Assembly: GCA_029204225.1 (NCBI GenBank)
Contig: CM055108.1
Location: forward strand, 14,011,955 to 14,075,954
Source of the DNA: Diphasiastrum complanatum
Lineage: Eukaryota > Streptophyta > Lycopodiopsida > Lycopodiales > Lycopodiaceae
DNA: 64,000 bases
Direction of reading: 5' to 3'
In this document: positions 1 to 9,604 of the stretch, piece by piece
Layout: each line of letters opens with the position of its first letter
Position numbering within the stretch: position 1 is the stretch's first letter
Position numbers and translations under genes: made by a program
Notes under the pieces: model-generated
What the model saw: the letters and a program-made list of their open reading frames with translations, nothing else
Told to the model about the DNA's origin: nothing
Databases searched by the model: none

Positions 1-125
1 TTATGTTGTACTTCATATTGTACATATTAGAACACTTGATAAGAGATCTATTATCATGATGGAGATCATTCTTAGGTTGGAGCAAAGTAGTGTTGTAAAA
101 CTAGCAAGTTAATTTGAAGAGGGAG

Positions 126-545
126 TGTGAAAATTGTCAACATTTCCTAGCTAGTTTGAGGCCTAAATTGGCAGTTTTTGTACATAGTTTTGGATCTAAC
201 ATTTCACACGTGTAAAAGAGGCCTATATACTTTTATTTTAGTATATATTTCATGTTGAAGAAGTCTCAAACTTCAGGACCTTCGAAATGACACCAAAATC
301 ATGTTATTTGGAAATATAGGCCAAAATTGGCTATTTTAGGCTACTGGTGCCCTAAATTTGGGTCCTAAGTTCTAGAGAGAGGAGAGAGAGTCATCTCTCT
401 CACCTACATTAGGCTGAAATTCGTGGAGAATAGGTTGGAGAAACTTATTGTATTGTTGAGAGAGATCAATAGATCATTGCCACAGTTTCTTCCTCCATTG
501 AGAGCATTGCTTTGTGTATTGTCTTCAAGCTTTTGCATGAGAGGT
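126..545 (+). repeat. Truncated copia-type LTR preceded by a polypurine tract
   Basis: A purine run ending in GAAGAGGGAG at 116-125 is followed directly by TGTGAAAATTGTCAACA. This is the same PPT-to-LTR junction seen at 861-869 and 30763-30772, so I read 126 as the start of a 3' LTR. Sequence before 126 would be the end of an element that begins outside the window. The right border is a guess, placed where the next element fragment appears to start. Resemblance to the other two LTRs fades quickly, so this is an old or different subfamily copy. Confidence 0.45.
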
Positions 546-743
546 TTCCAGAAGTGTTAGGGTGCTATTGTAGGGCTGATATGCTGTTGTTTTTTGCTGC
601 CATCAGTACCTTTTATTAGTTTCTTTTGTCTCTTGAATGGTTTGTCAAGTTCATGTGTATCAAAGGTAGCATTAGGATGCTTTGCCATTTCTAGCTTTTG
701 TAGCTTGTTGTGCAAAGATCTTAGCCAAGTATTTTGGGAGTTT

Positions 744-868
744 GCATCCATTCAAGATCCACTTTTTTCACATCTTCACCAAAGCATTGGGAAAGGTCTT
801 GTTCATGAAGCATAGGACTTCACTTGGAGTGCTATCAAAGTCTATGCTAAAACTAGTTCAAGAGGGAG
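744..868 (+). pseudogene. C-terminal tip of copia RNase H, with polypurine tract
   Basis: The frame reads a diverged version of the conserved end of copia polyproteins, IFTKALGKVLF then KHRTSLGVL, which normally reads ADIFTKAL. It stops within a few codons of a polypurine tract (AAGAGGGAG, about 860-868). Only the last roughly 40 residues are recognisable; the sequence upstream (546-743) has no clear coding match. Position immediately before an LTR supports the call. It is a dead fragment. Confidence 0.55.
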
Positions 869-1514
869 TGTGAAAGATTCAACTAGTTTCATCATATTTT
901 GCTATATTTTCATATTTGGCATATTGAGGCCAAAACTTGTTTTAGACTTAGAGATTGACTTTTCAAAGTTCATTAGTCTAAATGTCACTTGAATAAACAC
1001 TTTTTGAAAGTGTGGAAAAGTTAGAATGCGAGTTTGAGTAGATTCAAATTTGAATAGTTGGGTACATTGAATCTAGACCCAAAAATAGTAGGGTTAGCAT
1101 TTTGGTGGGAAAGCCAAGTGGCCAAATAGGGTTTGGACCTGTTATAAAAGGATGTAACTCATGGAGAGAGCTTCTCTCTTCTCTATCTCATTTCATGCTT
1201 ATACATGGTTCTCTTGGGTTCTACTATCCATTGGTGCACTATCTTGGTGATTGCTTGCAATTCTAAGTGTAGAATGATCATTTATTTTTATTTTCGGATC
1301 CACACGTGTAAAATATAGTAGCTTGCTGGTTTTGTATGGGAAGCAATAGTACTTTATCATTTCATTCAATTTTGATCAAGTTCTATTAGTGTTTGCATCT
1401 CATTTTGTGTGTAGATGCTGATTTTTCTATATTGGTGAGATTGGTAGTGTATTTCTCTTTCTAACCAAAGATCATTTAAGTGGATTGAATCCTGAGGATC
1501 TAAGATCCTTCACA
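869..1514 (+). repeat. Copia 3' LTR, about 646 bp
   Basis: It starts TGTGAAAG after the polypurine tract and ends TTCACA, giving the short inverted ends typical of LTRs. A TATAAAAGG box at about 1143 would be the LTR promoter. The LTR at 30772-31410 has the same start, a similar length and shared internal blocks (GTGGCCAAAT, GGATCCACA.GTGT), so the two belong to one family. No 5' partner was found in the window. Confidence 0.65.
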
Positions 1515-1548
1515 TGAATCAGATCAAAACTGATTTCTAACAGATCAT

Positions 1549-2415
1549 GCAGAAGGGCAAGAAAATTATCGATTTCCAAAAGCTCGCACACTGGTTTGAC
1601 ATATCACAGGGTGAATCAGTCATCTATCAGGATACGAAAGGATACAAACTGACATATTTTAAAGATTTTGGTTGTCTCACATTTATTAAGTGAGCAAGCG
1701 ATATTATTTATGGTATGATAAGAATTCGACTATCTCTCCATCCAATTTGCAATACCTTATACAAATCCATGAGGGCCAAGAGGTAAACCTAGCAGAAATT
1801 TCTTATCAATTGTTTCTAAAAGCCATGAAAAAGCCTCAGTTAGCAAGACTATGGGGAGCACAACTCAGTTACATAGCGGAATTTCTAGGCCTCCTGATTG
1901 ATGAAGAAAAGGACTTGGTGAAGAAGGATGACGCTAAGAATCTAGAAAGCATGTATGATGTTCGAGAGACAACCGCCAACACACAAGAATAGCGGAACAT
2001 CATTGATGACGACCAAATGAAATTTGACATGGAACAAGATTAGCTAGAAGACACAATTACCCCTACTCTTTTCTTAATTGATCGCATGTTGTAGGATCCA
2101 GAGAAGGAGGAAGAGCCAGCCATGGATACAGGTACCACGACAGTATTAATCCAATCCTCAGATGATATTAGGGCAGATGACCAGGATGAAGCTACAATGG
2201 AAGCTGTCGGAGGACAAGATTTTCAGACAGTAGACGGGCAATTTTTGAATGAAGAAGATAAGGAGGCACAAACACTCGAAAAACTATTGGTAATTTTGAT
2301 GATCTATTTGACCACATGTTATATCCGGCCTTGCAGAATTTGTATTCGTCCACAACAAAAGTGGAAAATCTCAAAAGATTACAACAAGCAGAAGTTGAAG
2401 AATTGCAAGCCCTAA
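1549..2415 (+). pseudogene. Unrecognised broken reading frame, probably from a retroelement
   Basis: One frame reads from about 1549 to 1689. After a frameshift, a second stays open from 1690 to 2415 apart from TAG codons at 1990, 2041 and 2092, ending in TAA. The product would be hydrophilic and acidic in its C-terminal half, with a helical-looking middle (for example NLAEISYQLFLKAMKK). I see no gag zinc knuckle, protease, integrase or reverse transcriptase motif. The layout recalls the equally unrecognised minus-strand frame at 57328-58010. It could be an extra retrotransposon ORF or a host gene relic; no function is claimed. Confidence 0.3.
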
Positions 2416-2512
2416 AGTTTTGAGACAAGCAGTAGCAAAATACTATTGCTAACCTAACTATTTTGGCAAAGCGAGTTAGCAATAGTATTTTGCTGCTGCT
2501 TGTCTCAAACTT
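2415..2512. repeat. Long inverted repeat (hairpin), 38-bp arms
   Basis: The left arm at 2415-2453 and the right arm at 2475-2512 are reverse complements except for one substitution and one extra T. A 21-base spacer separates them. A transcript of either strand would fold into a long stem. It lies exactly at the 3' end of the unrecognised frame at 1549-2415. Confidence 0.8.
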
Positions 2513-3674
2513 GAAATTTTCGACCTAACGACAAGGCTGCAAACATTATCCAAGACTAATATTGCCAATTAATCTTTGTTGAAATTAACCATGCCATCCT
2601 AGTTAACCTATCAATACCACCAAAATGACATCATGACTCATGTTTATTATAAAAAGTCTTGTCACAAAATCCATTGAAATTTTTTAATTCCTACTAAGAA
2701 CTTCCAATATATGTAGCATACCAATTACCATGAGTCTTTTTGTTTTATAAACTTGACATTTTTCACACATTTAAACCTATGCCTCCACATGGCCCTTCAT
2801 GTTTTTCCAGTAAAAATTGTTTTAAAAAGGTCAAGTGTCCTTTGGAGGCTAGGCTAGATAATAGTATCTTCTCCACCTGGCACAAATATATATATATATA
2901 TATATATAGATTTTTTGTAAAACTAAATCGTTTTTAATGAAATAATCCAATGGTATTATTTGAAGATATATTGAAGTCTTGAATTCCATGGTCATCACGA
3001 GATCTAAATAACCTCTTGCCAAATACAACCAAAATACACATCGAAATAACAAAGGTTTCAAAGGATATACAAATTAGATTGGATCTTAACAAAGCATAAC
3101 ATATAATCTATCCAATCCAGCTCAAGGCATCATCGACACGATTTAAAGTACCTACTTGGTACTTAATGTCAAACTCATATTTTTGAACAAGTTCTTACCA
3201 CATGGCCTTACATTTTCTTGGCTCCACTACATCACATATATATTTAAGAAACTTGTTATCCATAATTGTAGTAAATCTGGACCATACAAATAATTTCAAA
3301 ACTTGAATGACCACAAAAAATTTGTTCTCATACATCTGATATATATAGTGAGTTGGGTCCAGCTGTGCTCAAAGGTAACCGGTCTATCATCTCATCAAAT
3401 GTTTGCTCCTACAACATAGTCACTAGCAACCATCTTAACAAAATACAATATGTCAAATTGACTATGTCTAATATGTATGTTGTAGACGTGCAATATTTTA
3501 AAGCCTCAAAGCTTTTATTTAATACATTGGTCCAATGTATTGGAAGACAAAGTCTTCTAAATTGTGAATTTTTTAGCTCCTTTAAGAACATGCATCACTG
3601 GTAATGCATTATGGGAATAATCCTTAATCAATTGATGTGAAGATTTCATGAGTCCTGAGAAGAATTTTACTTCA
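2513..3674. other. AT-rich non-coding stretch with an (AT)n microsatellite
   Basis: No supported gene. An (AT)n tract occupies about 2886-2908. The short frames present have no recognisable motif and look like chance. Confidence 0.6.
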
Positions 3675-3866
3675 CAAAGTGTTTTCATAATTGGCCACTC
3701 TATTATATTTTGAATCTCAATATAGTCACAAAGTGTTTTCATAATTGGCCACTCTAGTATTTTAAATCTCAATTGGCCACTCTAGTGTTTTCATATCAAT
3801 TGGCCACTCTAGTGTTTTCATAATTGGCCACTCTAATATATTTTGAATCTCAATATAGTCGATATC
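3675..3866. repeat. Degenerate tandem repeat
   Basis: The phrase AATTGGCCACTCTA recurs about five times, with GTGTTTTCATA and TTTTGAATCTCAATATAGTC alternating between copies. Units are irregular (about 25-50 bp). It ends just before the LTR at 3881. Confidence 0.75.
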
Positions 3867-3880
3867 TCCAATCATATTTG

Positions 3881-4530
3881 TGTTGGATTTCTATCCTCTC
3901 CATCCCTCATCTCCTCACTAATCTACATCCATTCATTTGTTGTATGTAAATACTTCTAAAGTCGCACAACCTACAGAAGTACAAGGAAAGTTGATGACAA
4001 TATTCCTTCAACTTTCCCGACATCAAAGTGTCTGACTTATTGGCTTACCCAAAGTCTTTGACGATCGTCAAAGATCACTATTCAAAATGGAGCTCTTGTA
4101 AAGAGCAAGCTCGACATCATCATCGACATCTTCTCAAGAGCAATCTCGACATCCACATCATCGACATTGGAGTCTCCGACATCAGAGTCATTGACATCTT
4201 CTCAAAAGCAGGCTCGACATCGAAGTCTCCAACTTTGACTTGTATAATTGGCGACAAATAACAATTGCATGGTGCCTTAATCTCATTTGTAAAGTACAAA
4301 CCTTAATTAGAACTCATTTCAAGAGCAAGGCGGTTACGGGCAAGTGGTGACGGTGCCTAAAGGAGAAAGCAATAACATGGTTATCCGCTCTTCTCTCCAT
4401 TGATCTAACATACACCGACTGCTCTCACGTACATATCTGCCAATGTAAAAGTGTATAAATATAAGATCAATAATTATAATCAAAAAATGAGATGAGTGAT
4501 CAGAGTGCAATAATTTGTTTTTTCTCTTTG
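3881..4530 (+). repeat. Copia-A 5' LTR (about 650 bp)
   Basis: It begins TGTTGGATTT, and its first 80 bases align with the minus-strand LTR fragment at 54956-55031 (shared blocks include TGTTGGATTT and TCCATTCAT). A degenerate initiator-Met-tRNA primer site, TTATATCAGAGT against TGGTATCAGAGC, follows at 4531-4542 and fixes the right border. A cluster of imperfect GACATC-type repeats occupies 4110-4230. Confidence 0.55.
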
Positions 4531-4915
4531 TTATATCAGAGTATTGTTTCAGAAAAAATGCGTCTTCTATATGCATTCAAACTTGTACTATATCTACAAT
4601 TATATAGCTCCTATTCCAACAATCTAAATTGTGTTGTACTTTGTCCAATGCATTTTTATTCAGTGTTGATTCATGCCATGTAGGAAGAAGAAAGTTGCCA
4701 AGAAAAACGACAACAATTAGGAGTAGTCCTAGAAGCAAAGTCAATCCCAGAATCAGCAACCAACTCAAAAAAAGTTATTCTGCAAATACTACAAAAGGAC
4801 AAACCACAAGATCCAGGATTGTCGAATTTTGAAGTTCAAGAACAACAAAAAGAAATAGCATAATCAACAAGCCAATGCAGCTATTAACACAAAGCAGAAT
4901 ATTGAAGTCGACGGA
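4531..4915 (+). pseudogene. Copia-A primer site and gag remnant with a damaged zinc knuckle
   Basis: After the primer-site-like sequence, most of gag is missing. The frame then shows the CCHC nucleic-acid-binding knuckle of copia gag, here CKYYKRTNHKIQDC, with the second Cys changed to Tyr. The related minus-strand copy near 54850 reads CRYCKRNNREIQ. The reading continues in a Q/N-rich linker (QQANAAINT) until it is cut by Copia-B at 4916, and resumes in the protease region at 10718. Confidence 0.65.
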
Positions 4916-6009
4916 TGATGAGAGTCGAGTCGGTGCTCTGATACCACTCTTGAAAATCGAGTCAGGGCTCTGATACGATACCACTGTTGGGAGTCGAGCG
5001 GTGTTCTGATACGAATGATGAGAATCGTGAGAAGAAAAAATCACGACTCTCTTTCGAGATTCGGATGGAATTCATATGCGTTCATTGGGCACTGCCAGCT
5101 TAAACACTTTTACAATCCTCCAGAGGGTAGTCAGGTACTACTGATCTACATTCATTAAATTAATATAGCATTTGAATTCCAACCAAGGTGTGAAATTCAA
5201 AGGGAACAAGAAAACTCAGACATATTAAAATAAACAACATAAGCATTCAACATCCAAGATCAGACACAACCAAAAATAATAATCTATATTGATTTTTCTC
5301 TGATTTCTTCAGGGCACTACATGCGAATCCACGCAGTGCATTGGCGTGAGAGAAGCATGGTTCTCTCACGAGTAGTAGTCTCGCTTTACTAGCGGACAAT
5401 TGGATCTTCTGATCCTAGACAAAATTGTCTTCTCGCACACAAGCAGAGCTTCTGTCTATGTTCGTCTTGATTGCTTACTAGCATCAGACTACTTCTTGTT
5501 GTTCTTTCTTACTTGGTTACACACTGTGTATCCTATTGATATATGTCAAGTATTATTCAGTAAGTATAGTCTCTCCATGCAAATCTAAGATTTGAGTGAC
5601 CATCTACAACTAACCAGAGAATTACAAGAGTGGCGGTTTAGCCACGACCTAGGGAGTATCTGTTGACATCATGCCATCAGGTCAGATCTCTGTACTTCAA
5701 GTACTTGTGTGATCTCTGGTGGTACTCCTTGGAGCGTGAGGACAGAACGAGTTTTGTTTCCACCGTTGGTTTCGTTTACCTCGTTCGCCTTTCTCTCATA
5801 TAGGACCGCAAGAGAATCTCGTTCATGGATCCTTCGTGTTCGTGAACCGTTCGTGTTCGCAAACTGTTGGCCTTCGTCTTCGTTGACTTTCGTGTTCGTG
5901 AAACTCTTTGTGTTTCATGTCTTCAGATGTTCGAGTTCGCGAACATGTTCGTCAGGTGAGGGGCCGTAAGCTAGCAAGGCTTTGTATTCAGAAACACTTT
6001 GTTTCTTCA
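4916..6009 (-). repeat. Copia-B 3' LTR (left copy)
   Basis: On the plus strand it runs from TGATGAGAG to TTTCTTCA, so on the element strand it starts TGAAGAAAC and ends CATCA. It matches 9605-10717 along its length, with scattered substitutions and small indels. The segment 5780-5960 is rich in TTCG/GTTCGCGAAC-type palindromic words. The outer end (4916-5010) carries three primer-site-like units. The pol frame overlaps into this LTR, stopping at 5915. Confidence 0.85.
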
Positions 6010-6022
6010 GCTCCCTCTCAAA
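6010..6022 (-). other. Copia-B polypurine tract
   Basis: The minus strand reads TTTGAGAGGGAGC immediately before the 3' LTR. This is the purine run that primes plus-strand DNA synthesis in LTR retrotransposons. Confidence 0.75.
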
Positions 6023-6608
6023 GCATGGTAGCTTTATGATCCTGAGACTGCTCCTTTGTCTCTCAAAGAGTCCTTTGTCCAGAGCCTTTGTGAAGATGTC
6101 AGCAACCATACCTTTCGTTCCGATGAAAGTGGTCTGCATCATCTTCTTCTCAATCAGATCCCTGATCAAGTGATACTTGATCGCAATGTGCTTCATCCTG
6201 GAATGGAACACGAGATCCTTCGTGAGGTGTATTACAAAGGTGTTGTCCATCTGCAAGACCAGTGGCTCGTTTCTTGTTTCGTCCAATTCGTCCAGGAACT
6301 GCCTTAGCCAGATTATTTTGTTGGCCATCTTTTCTGCTGCTACGTATTTTGCTTTGCAGGACGATTGGGATGGTCTACTTCTTGCTGACCCAGAGAACTG
6401 TTGCTCCTGATGCGATGGTGCATCCTCTTGAGACACTTTTACAGTCGTCCCTGAGAGATGCCCAGCTAACGTCGCTATAGGAAACTATCCTGAGACCTAC
6501 ACCACGACAATAACACAAGCCATAATCCCTCGTTAATTGAAGATATTGCAAAATTTGTTTCGCAGTCTTCCAATGTGTCGAGCCTAGATTCGTGTAGAAT
6601 TGGCTCAA
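6023..6608 (-). pseudogene. Copia-B RNase H region (frameshifted)
   Basis: Two overlapping minus-strand frames carry the copia RNase H domain. The first covers THWKTAKQILQYL and SYSDVSWASL (the Asp of the active site). The second covers KYVAAEKMANKIIWLRQFL, LQMDNTF and VADIFTKAL. A frameshift near 6400-6430 separates them. Together they span the usual length of the domain, which would remove the RNA strand of the RNA:DNA hybrid during reverse transcription. The frame runs on into the LTR. Confidence 0.8.
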
Positions 6609-7137
6609 TATCGTATCTCTGAGAGAAACCCTTCACTACTAGTCTTGCCTTGTATTTCATCACACTCCCATCTGGTCCATATTTGAGTTTGAAAATCCAT
6701 TTGCATTTGACAGTCTTGTGCTTATGAGGTAATGGCTCCAACGTCCATACCTAGTTCTTCCTCATGGACTCCATCTCTTCGTTCATGGCTTGGATCCATT
6801 TGTCCTTTTCTGGACCTTCAATCGCCTCCTCAAATGTTTGTGGTTCGCCACTGAACCCGCAGAATTCTTCTGATGTGAAAGCTGAGCTACCTGGCACAAA
6901 TCTTGCTGGCGCTCTTTGTGGTCTTGGCAACCTTCTGGGAGATTCTCCCGGAACAGCTATGCCTTTTCCCTTGTCTGCTCTACTCAGTCCGGAACCATCT
7001 TGGTTTATAAGAACTACGGCGGCAGGCTGTCTCTCGAATCTTTCTTCGTCTGATTCGTCGCTTGAATGGGAAACGACTCTTTCTTTGTTTTTGTGTTCGT
7101 CCTCTGCTCCCTCTGATGTTGGCAGTAGGTCATAGTA
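6609..7137 (-). pseudogene. Copia-B linker and truncated reverse transcriptase
   Basis: The minus strand reads the integrase-RT linker and then the RT start, EKDKWIQAMNEEMESM, KCKWIFKLKYGPDGSV and KYKARLVVKGFSQ. These normally precede the fingers and palm of copia RT. Right after that (about 6600) the sequence jumps to the RNase H region. The polymerase palm with its YVDD catalytic box is therefore absent, apparently by an internal deletion. A stop also lies near 6751. The enzyme cannot be functional. Confidence 0.8.
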
Positions 7138-8000
7138 CTATCTTTCTAGAACTTCATAGCTAACAGGGTCTTCATTGGCCATTGTCATGCTCTCGTCGAA
7201 TTTGACATCCCTCACTGTTTTCACAGTGTTCATGTCTGGCATGTAAATTCTATAGTATGACAAATTATTGTCATAACCTACCAGAAATCCTTGCTCGGCT
7301 TTCTCATCAAGCTTCTTGCGAAGCTTATCAAGAATATGTGCATATGCTGCACAGCCAAATATTCTGACATGAGACAGGTTGGGCTTTCTACTCCACCATA
7401 GCTCATGTGGTGTCGTGTGAGGAACACCAAATTCACCTGTCCTGTTCTGGATGTATGCGGCTGTAGCTACTGCTTCAGCCCACAGTGCCCTTGGAGCCTT
7501 TGAATAGGCCATCATGCATCTGGCTGCTTCCATTAGGGTCATGTTCTTTCGTTCAGCAACACCATTGTGCTACAGTGTGTAGGCTACAGTTCTTCTGTAA
7601 ATGATGTCACGATCATTGCAGAAGTCAAGGAAGCGATTCGAGATATATTTGCCACCTCGATCTGTTCTGATTTGCCTCACCTTGCTGCCTGTGCATCTCT
7701 CAGTCCAATTCACATAGTTTGTGAATTTATCGAGTGCTTCAGATTTATTTTGAATAAAATACACTCTAGCAAACTTGCTATATCATCAATGAAGGCTATA
7801 TAATATTTTGAACGTCCTATTGAGATCACGTTGAATGGGCCGCAGATGTCAGAGTGCACCAGCTCCAGAATCTTTGTTGTTTAGTAGAAGTCTTTGACGA
7901 ATGGTGTGTGTGATATCTTGCCTTTCAAACATGCATCACAGGTGGCCGAATTGGTTGCATTCGAGATGCTAATCCCTGTTATTGCTCTATGATGACTTGC
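7138..8000 (-). pseudogene. Copia-B integrase (interrupted)
   Basis: The zinc-binding part (CDACLKGK) and the catalytic core are visible: HSDICGPF for the first Asp, IRTDRGGKY for the second, and NGVAERKN for the Glu. These are followed by the C-terminal motifs IFGCAAYAHI and GFLVGYD. All three catalytic acidic residues remain, but stops and frame changes break the frame (for example near 7570 and 7880). The intact product would insert element cDNA into the chromosome. Confidence 0.8.
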
Positions 8001-8531
8001 CTAGTAGAGTGCCATTGAATTCATGTGACAGAGTCTTTTGTGCCACAGAGTGTCTGGTGAGTCGTCATGAGTCTGATGCATCTGATCTGCAAGTAGGCGT
8101 ACCTTCAGATGATATAGGTTCCCTTTCCTTCTGCCTTGAGCAATGAGTGTGCTTGTGCTGGCATCAATCACATTGCATGCTTCGTTAGAAAATGTCACAC
8201 GCATCCCTGCATCTGCTATTCTTGCTACAGATAGCAAGTCTTGTTGTAGAGTTGGCACGAATAGAACGTCTTCGAGTCGTCTGTCTCTACCGTTGGTGTT
8301 GAGCCAGAGTAAGCCAATACCGTTCACCTGAGGTCTGGATCCATCTCCAAGAACTATGAATCTTGAGGAATCTGCACTTCTGAAATCAAACATGATTCGT
8401 TTTGATGTCACGAAGTGCGAGGTGGCTCCTGAATCCATGATCACCTTGTGCGTGTCAGACGTTGATGCTGCACTCACATCTTCACAGATGTAGGTGGTCG
8501 AACAATTTTTGTTCATTCTTTCTTCACCCAT
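8001..8531 (-). pseudogene. Copia-B aspartic protease and pre-integrase domain
   Basis: An open minus-strand frame of 176 codons contains the retroviral-type aspartic protease motif MDSGATSHFVT near residue 32. Further features are VLFVPTLQQDLLSV and the GAG-pre-integrase motif LWHKRLCHMNS near its end. In an active element the protease dimer cuts the Gag-Pol polyprotein. Gag upstream and integrase downstream are in other frames or separated by stops, so this is one surviving block of a broken polyprotein. Confidence 0.8.
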
Positions 8532-8579
8532 CTTCGAGCTCTCGGGCTCCTCGACATAGGAAGAACTATTATCGTTCTC

Positions 8580-8745
8580 CTATCTGTTCTGTGCTAATCT
8601 GTTTCTTGGATTCTGACGACAATCCATGGCTGTGTGACCCTTCTTATGGCAATGGATACACTCAATCTTGGGATTGAGCCAGCAAGTATCTACTATATGC
8701 CCGTCTCTTCTGCATCCCGTGCAGGTCTTCTTGTTGGCATCTTGT
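8580..8745 (-). pseudogene. Copia-B gag C-terminus with two CCHC zinc knuckles
   Basis: The minus strand reads two well-preserved CX2CX4HX4C knuckles in a row, CTGCRRDGHIVDTC and CIHCHKKGHTAMDC. These bind element RNA during packaging. They are out of frame with the preceding gag frame, which stops at 8840, so a frameshift lies between. Two knuckles in tandem distinguish this family from Copia-A and Copia-C, which show one. Confidence 0.8.
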
Positions 8746-8839
8746 CGTTTCGACCTCCCTTTGGTCTTCCAGTTGTTTTTGCTGGTCCCCTCTATTTGCT
8801 GGTCACGATCCTGCCTCTAATTCGACTCCCTCTTAGGCT

Positions 8840-9490
8840 TTAACTGTTTTTTGATTTTTCTCTATTGCCGTAGAGTGCCTGTTCAGAACCATCTTTGTGA
8901 TCAAGATGCTCTCTGGCCTCGACTTCCTCTCGAATCTCGACAATCGCCTTTTCAAGGTTTGTGGTAGGATCTTTCGCAAGTAGGGTTCGTGTCGTCTGCA
9001 AAGATTTGGGTAAGGCTCTCAACAGATATGTGAGTTGCTTCTCAGCTGATACTGCATTCTCTGCTCCTAAGTTGTGTAGTGATAGAAACATATACTTCAT
9101 CTTTCTCACGAAAGAGGTGAGGTCTTTTCCATCCCACTGCAGATTCATTAGCTGATCTTTCAGCATCATAATCTGACTTCTTGATTTTGTCTGAAATCTT
9201 GTGAGCAGTGTATCCCACATCTCCTTAGCTTTGGAGAATGTAGCCAGGTCAAGTGTAAGGCTATCTTTGATGAAAGATAATAGCAAGGCTACTGCCTTGT
9301 TGTTTTTCTCCCTCCATTTGCGTAGCTCCTTGCCTGCTGTCGTAGGCATTTCTTCTGTGCCATCTACCCAGGGGAAGAGTCCTTCGCCCTTGAGTATCAA
9401 GGATGTCTTAACTTTCCAGGCTAGAAAGTTAGATCCTGAAGAATTAAGTATAGTGCAGATCTTGTTCTGCTTGTTGCTGATTGAAGCCAT
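8840..9490 (-). CDS. Copia-B Gag capsid-like protein (UBN2-type)
   Basis: An uninterrupted 216-codon frame. The N-terminus (MASISNKQNKICTILNSSG) leads into the copia Gag signature: FLAWKVKTSLILKGEGLFPWV, then MWDTLLTRFQ, a KDQLMNLQWDGKDLTSF block and YLLRALPKSL. This is the capsid domain that assembles the virus-like particle. It is the best preserved part of Copia-B, but the zinc-knuckle tail has been separated by a frameshift. The start lies about 100 bases inside the primer site, as expected. Confidence 0.8.
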   Translation of the reverse strand: MASISNKQNKICTILNSSGSNFLAWKVKTSLILKGEGLFPWVDGTEEMPTTAGKELRKWREKNNKAVALLLSFIKDSLTLDLATFSKAKEMWDTLLTRFQTKSRSQIMMLKDQLMNLQWDGKDLTSFVRKMKYMFLSLHNLGAENAVSAEKQLTYLLRALPKSLQTTRTLLAKDPTTNLEKAIVEIREEVEAREHLDHKDGSEQALYGNREKSKNS

Positions 9491-9591
9491 TGCTTCTTGA
9501 AGTCTGTTTTTCTTGTCATTTGGTTGATTGTCTGAATGCTTGGCCTCCTAGATCTGCTAGCTTTTTGGCTATGTCAGAATATGATAGAGTG

Positions 9592-9603
9592 GCTCTGATA
9601 CCA
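9592..9603 (-). other. Copia-B primer binding site
   Basis: The minus strand reads TGGTATCAGAGC, complementary to the 3' end of plant initiator methionine tRNA. One base separates it from the LTR end at 9605. Confidence 0.85.
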
Positions 9604-9604
9604 C

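Noticed and set aside
5709-5969. Plus-strand frames in the Copia-B LTRs (also 10417-10677)
   Set aside because: They lie within LTRs, antisense to the element, and have no protein motif. They exist in both copies because the LTRs are repeats.
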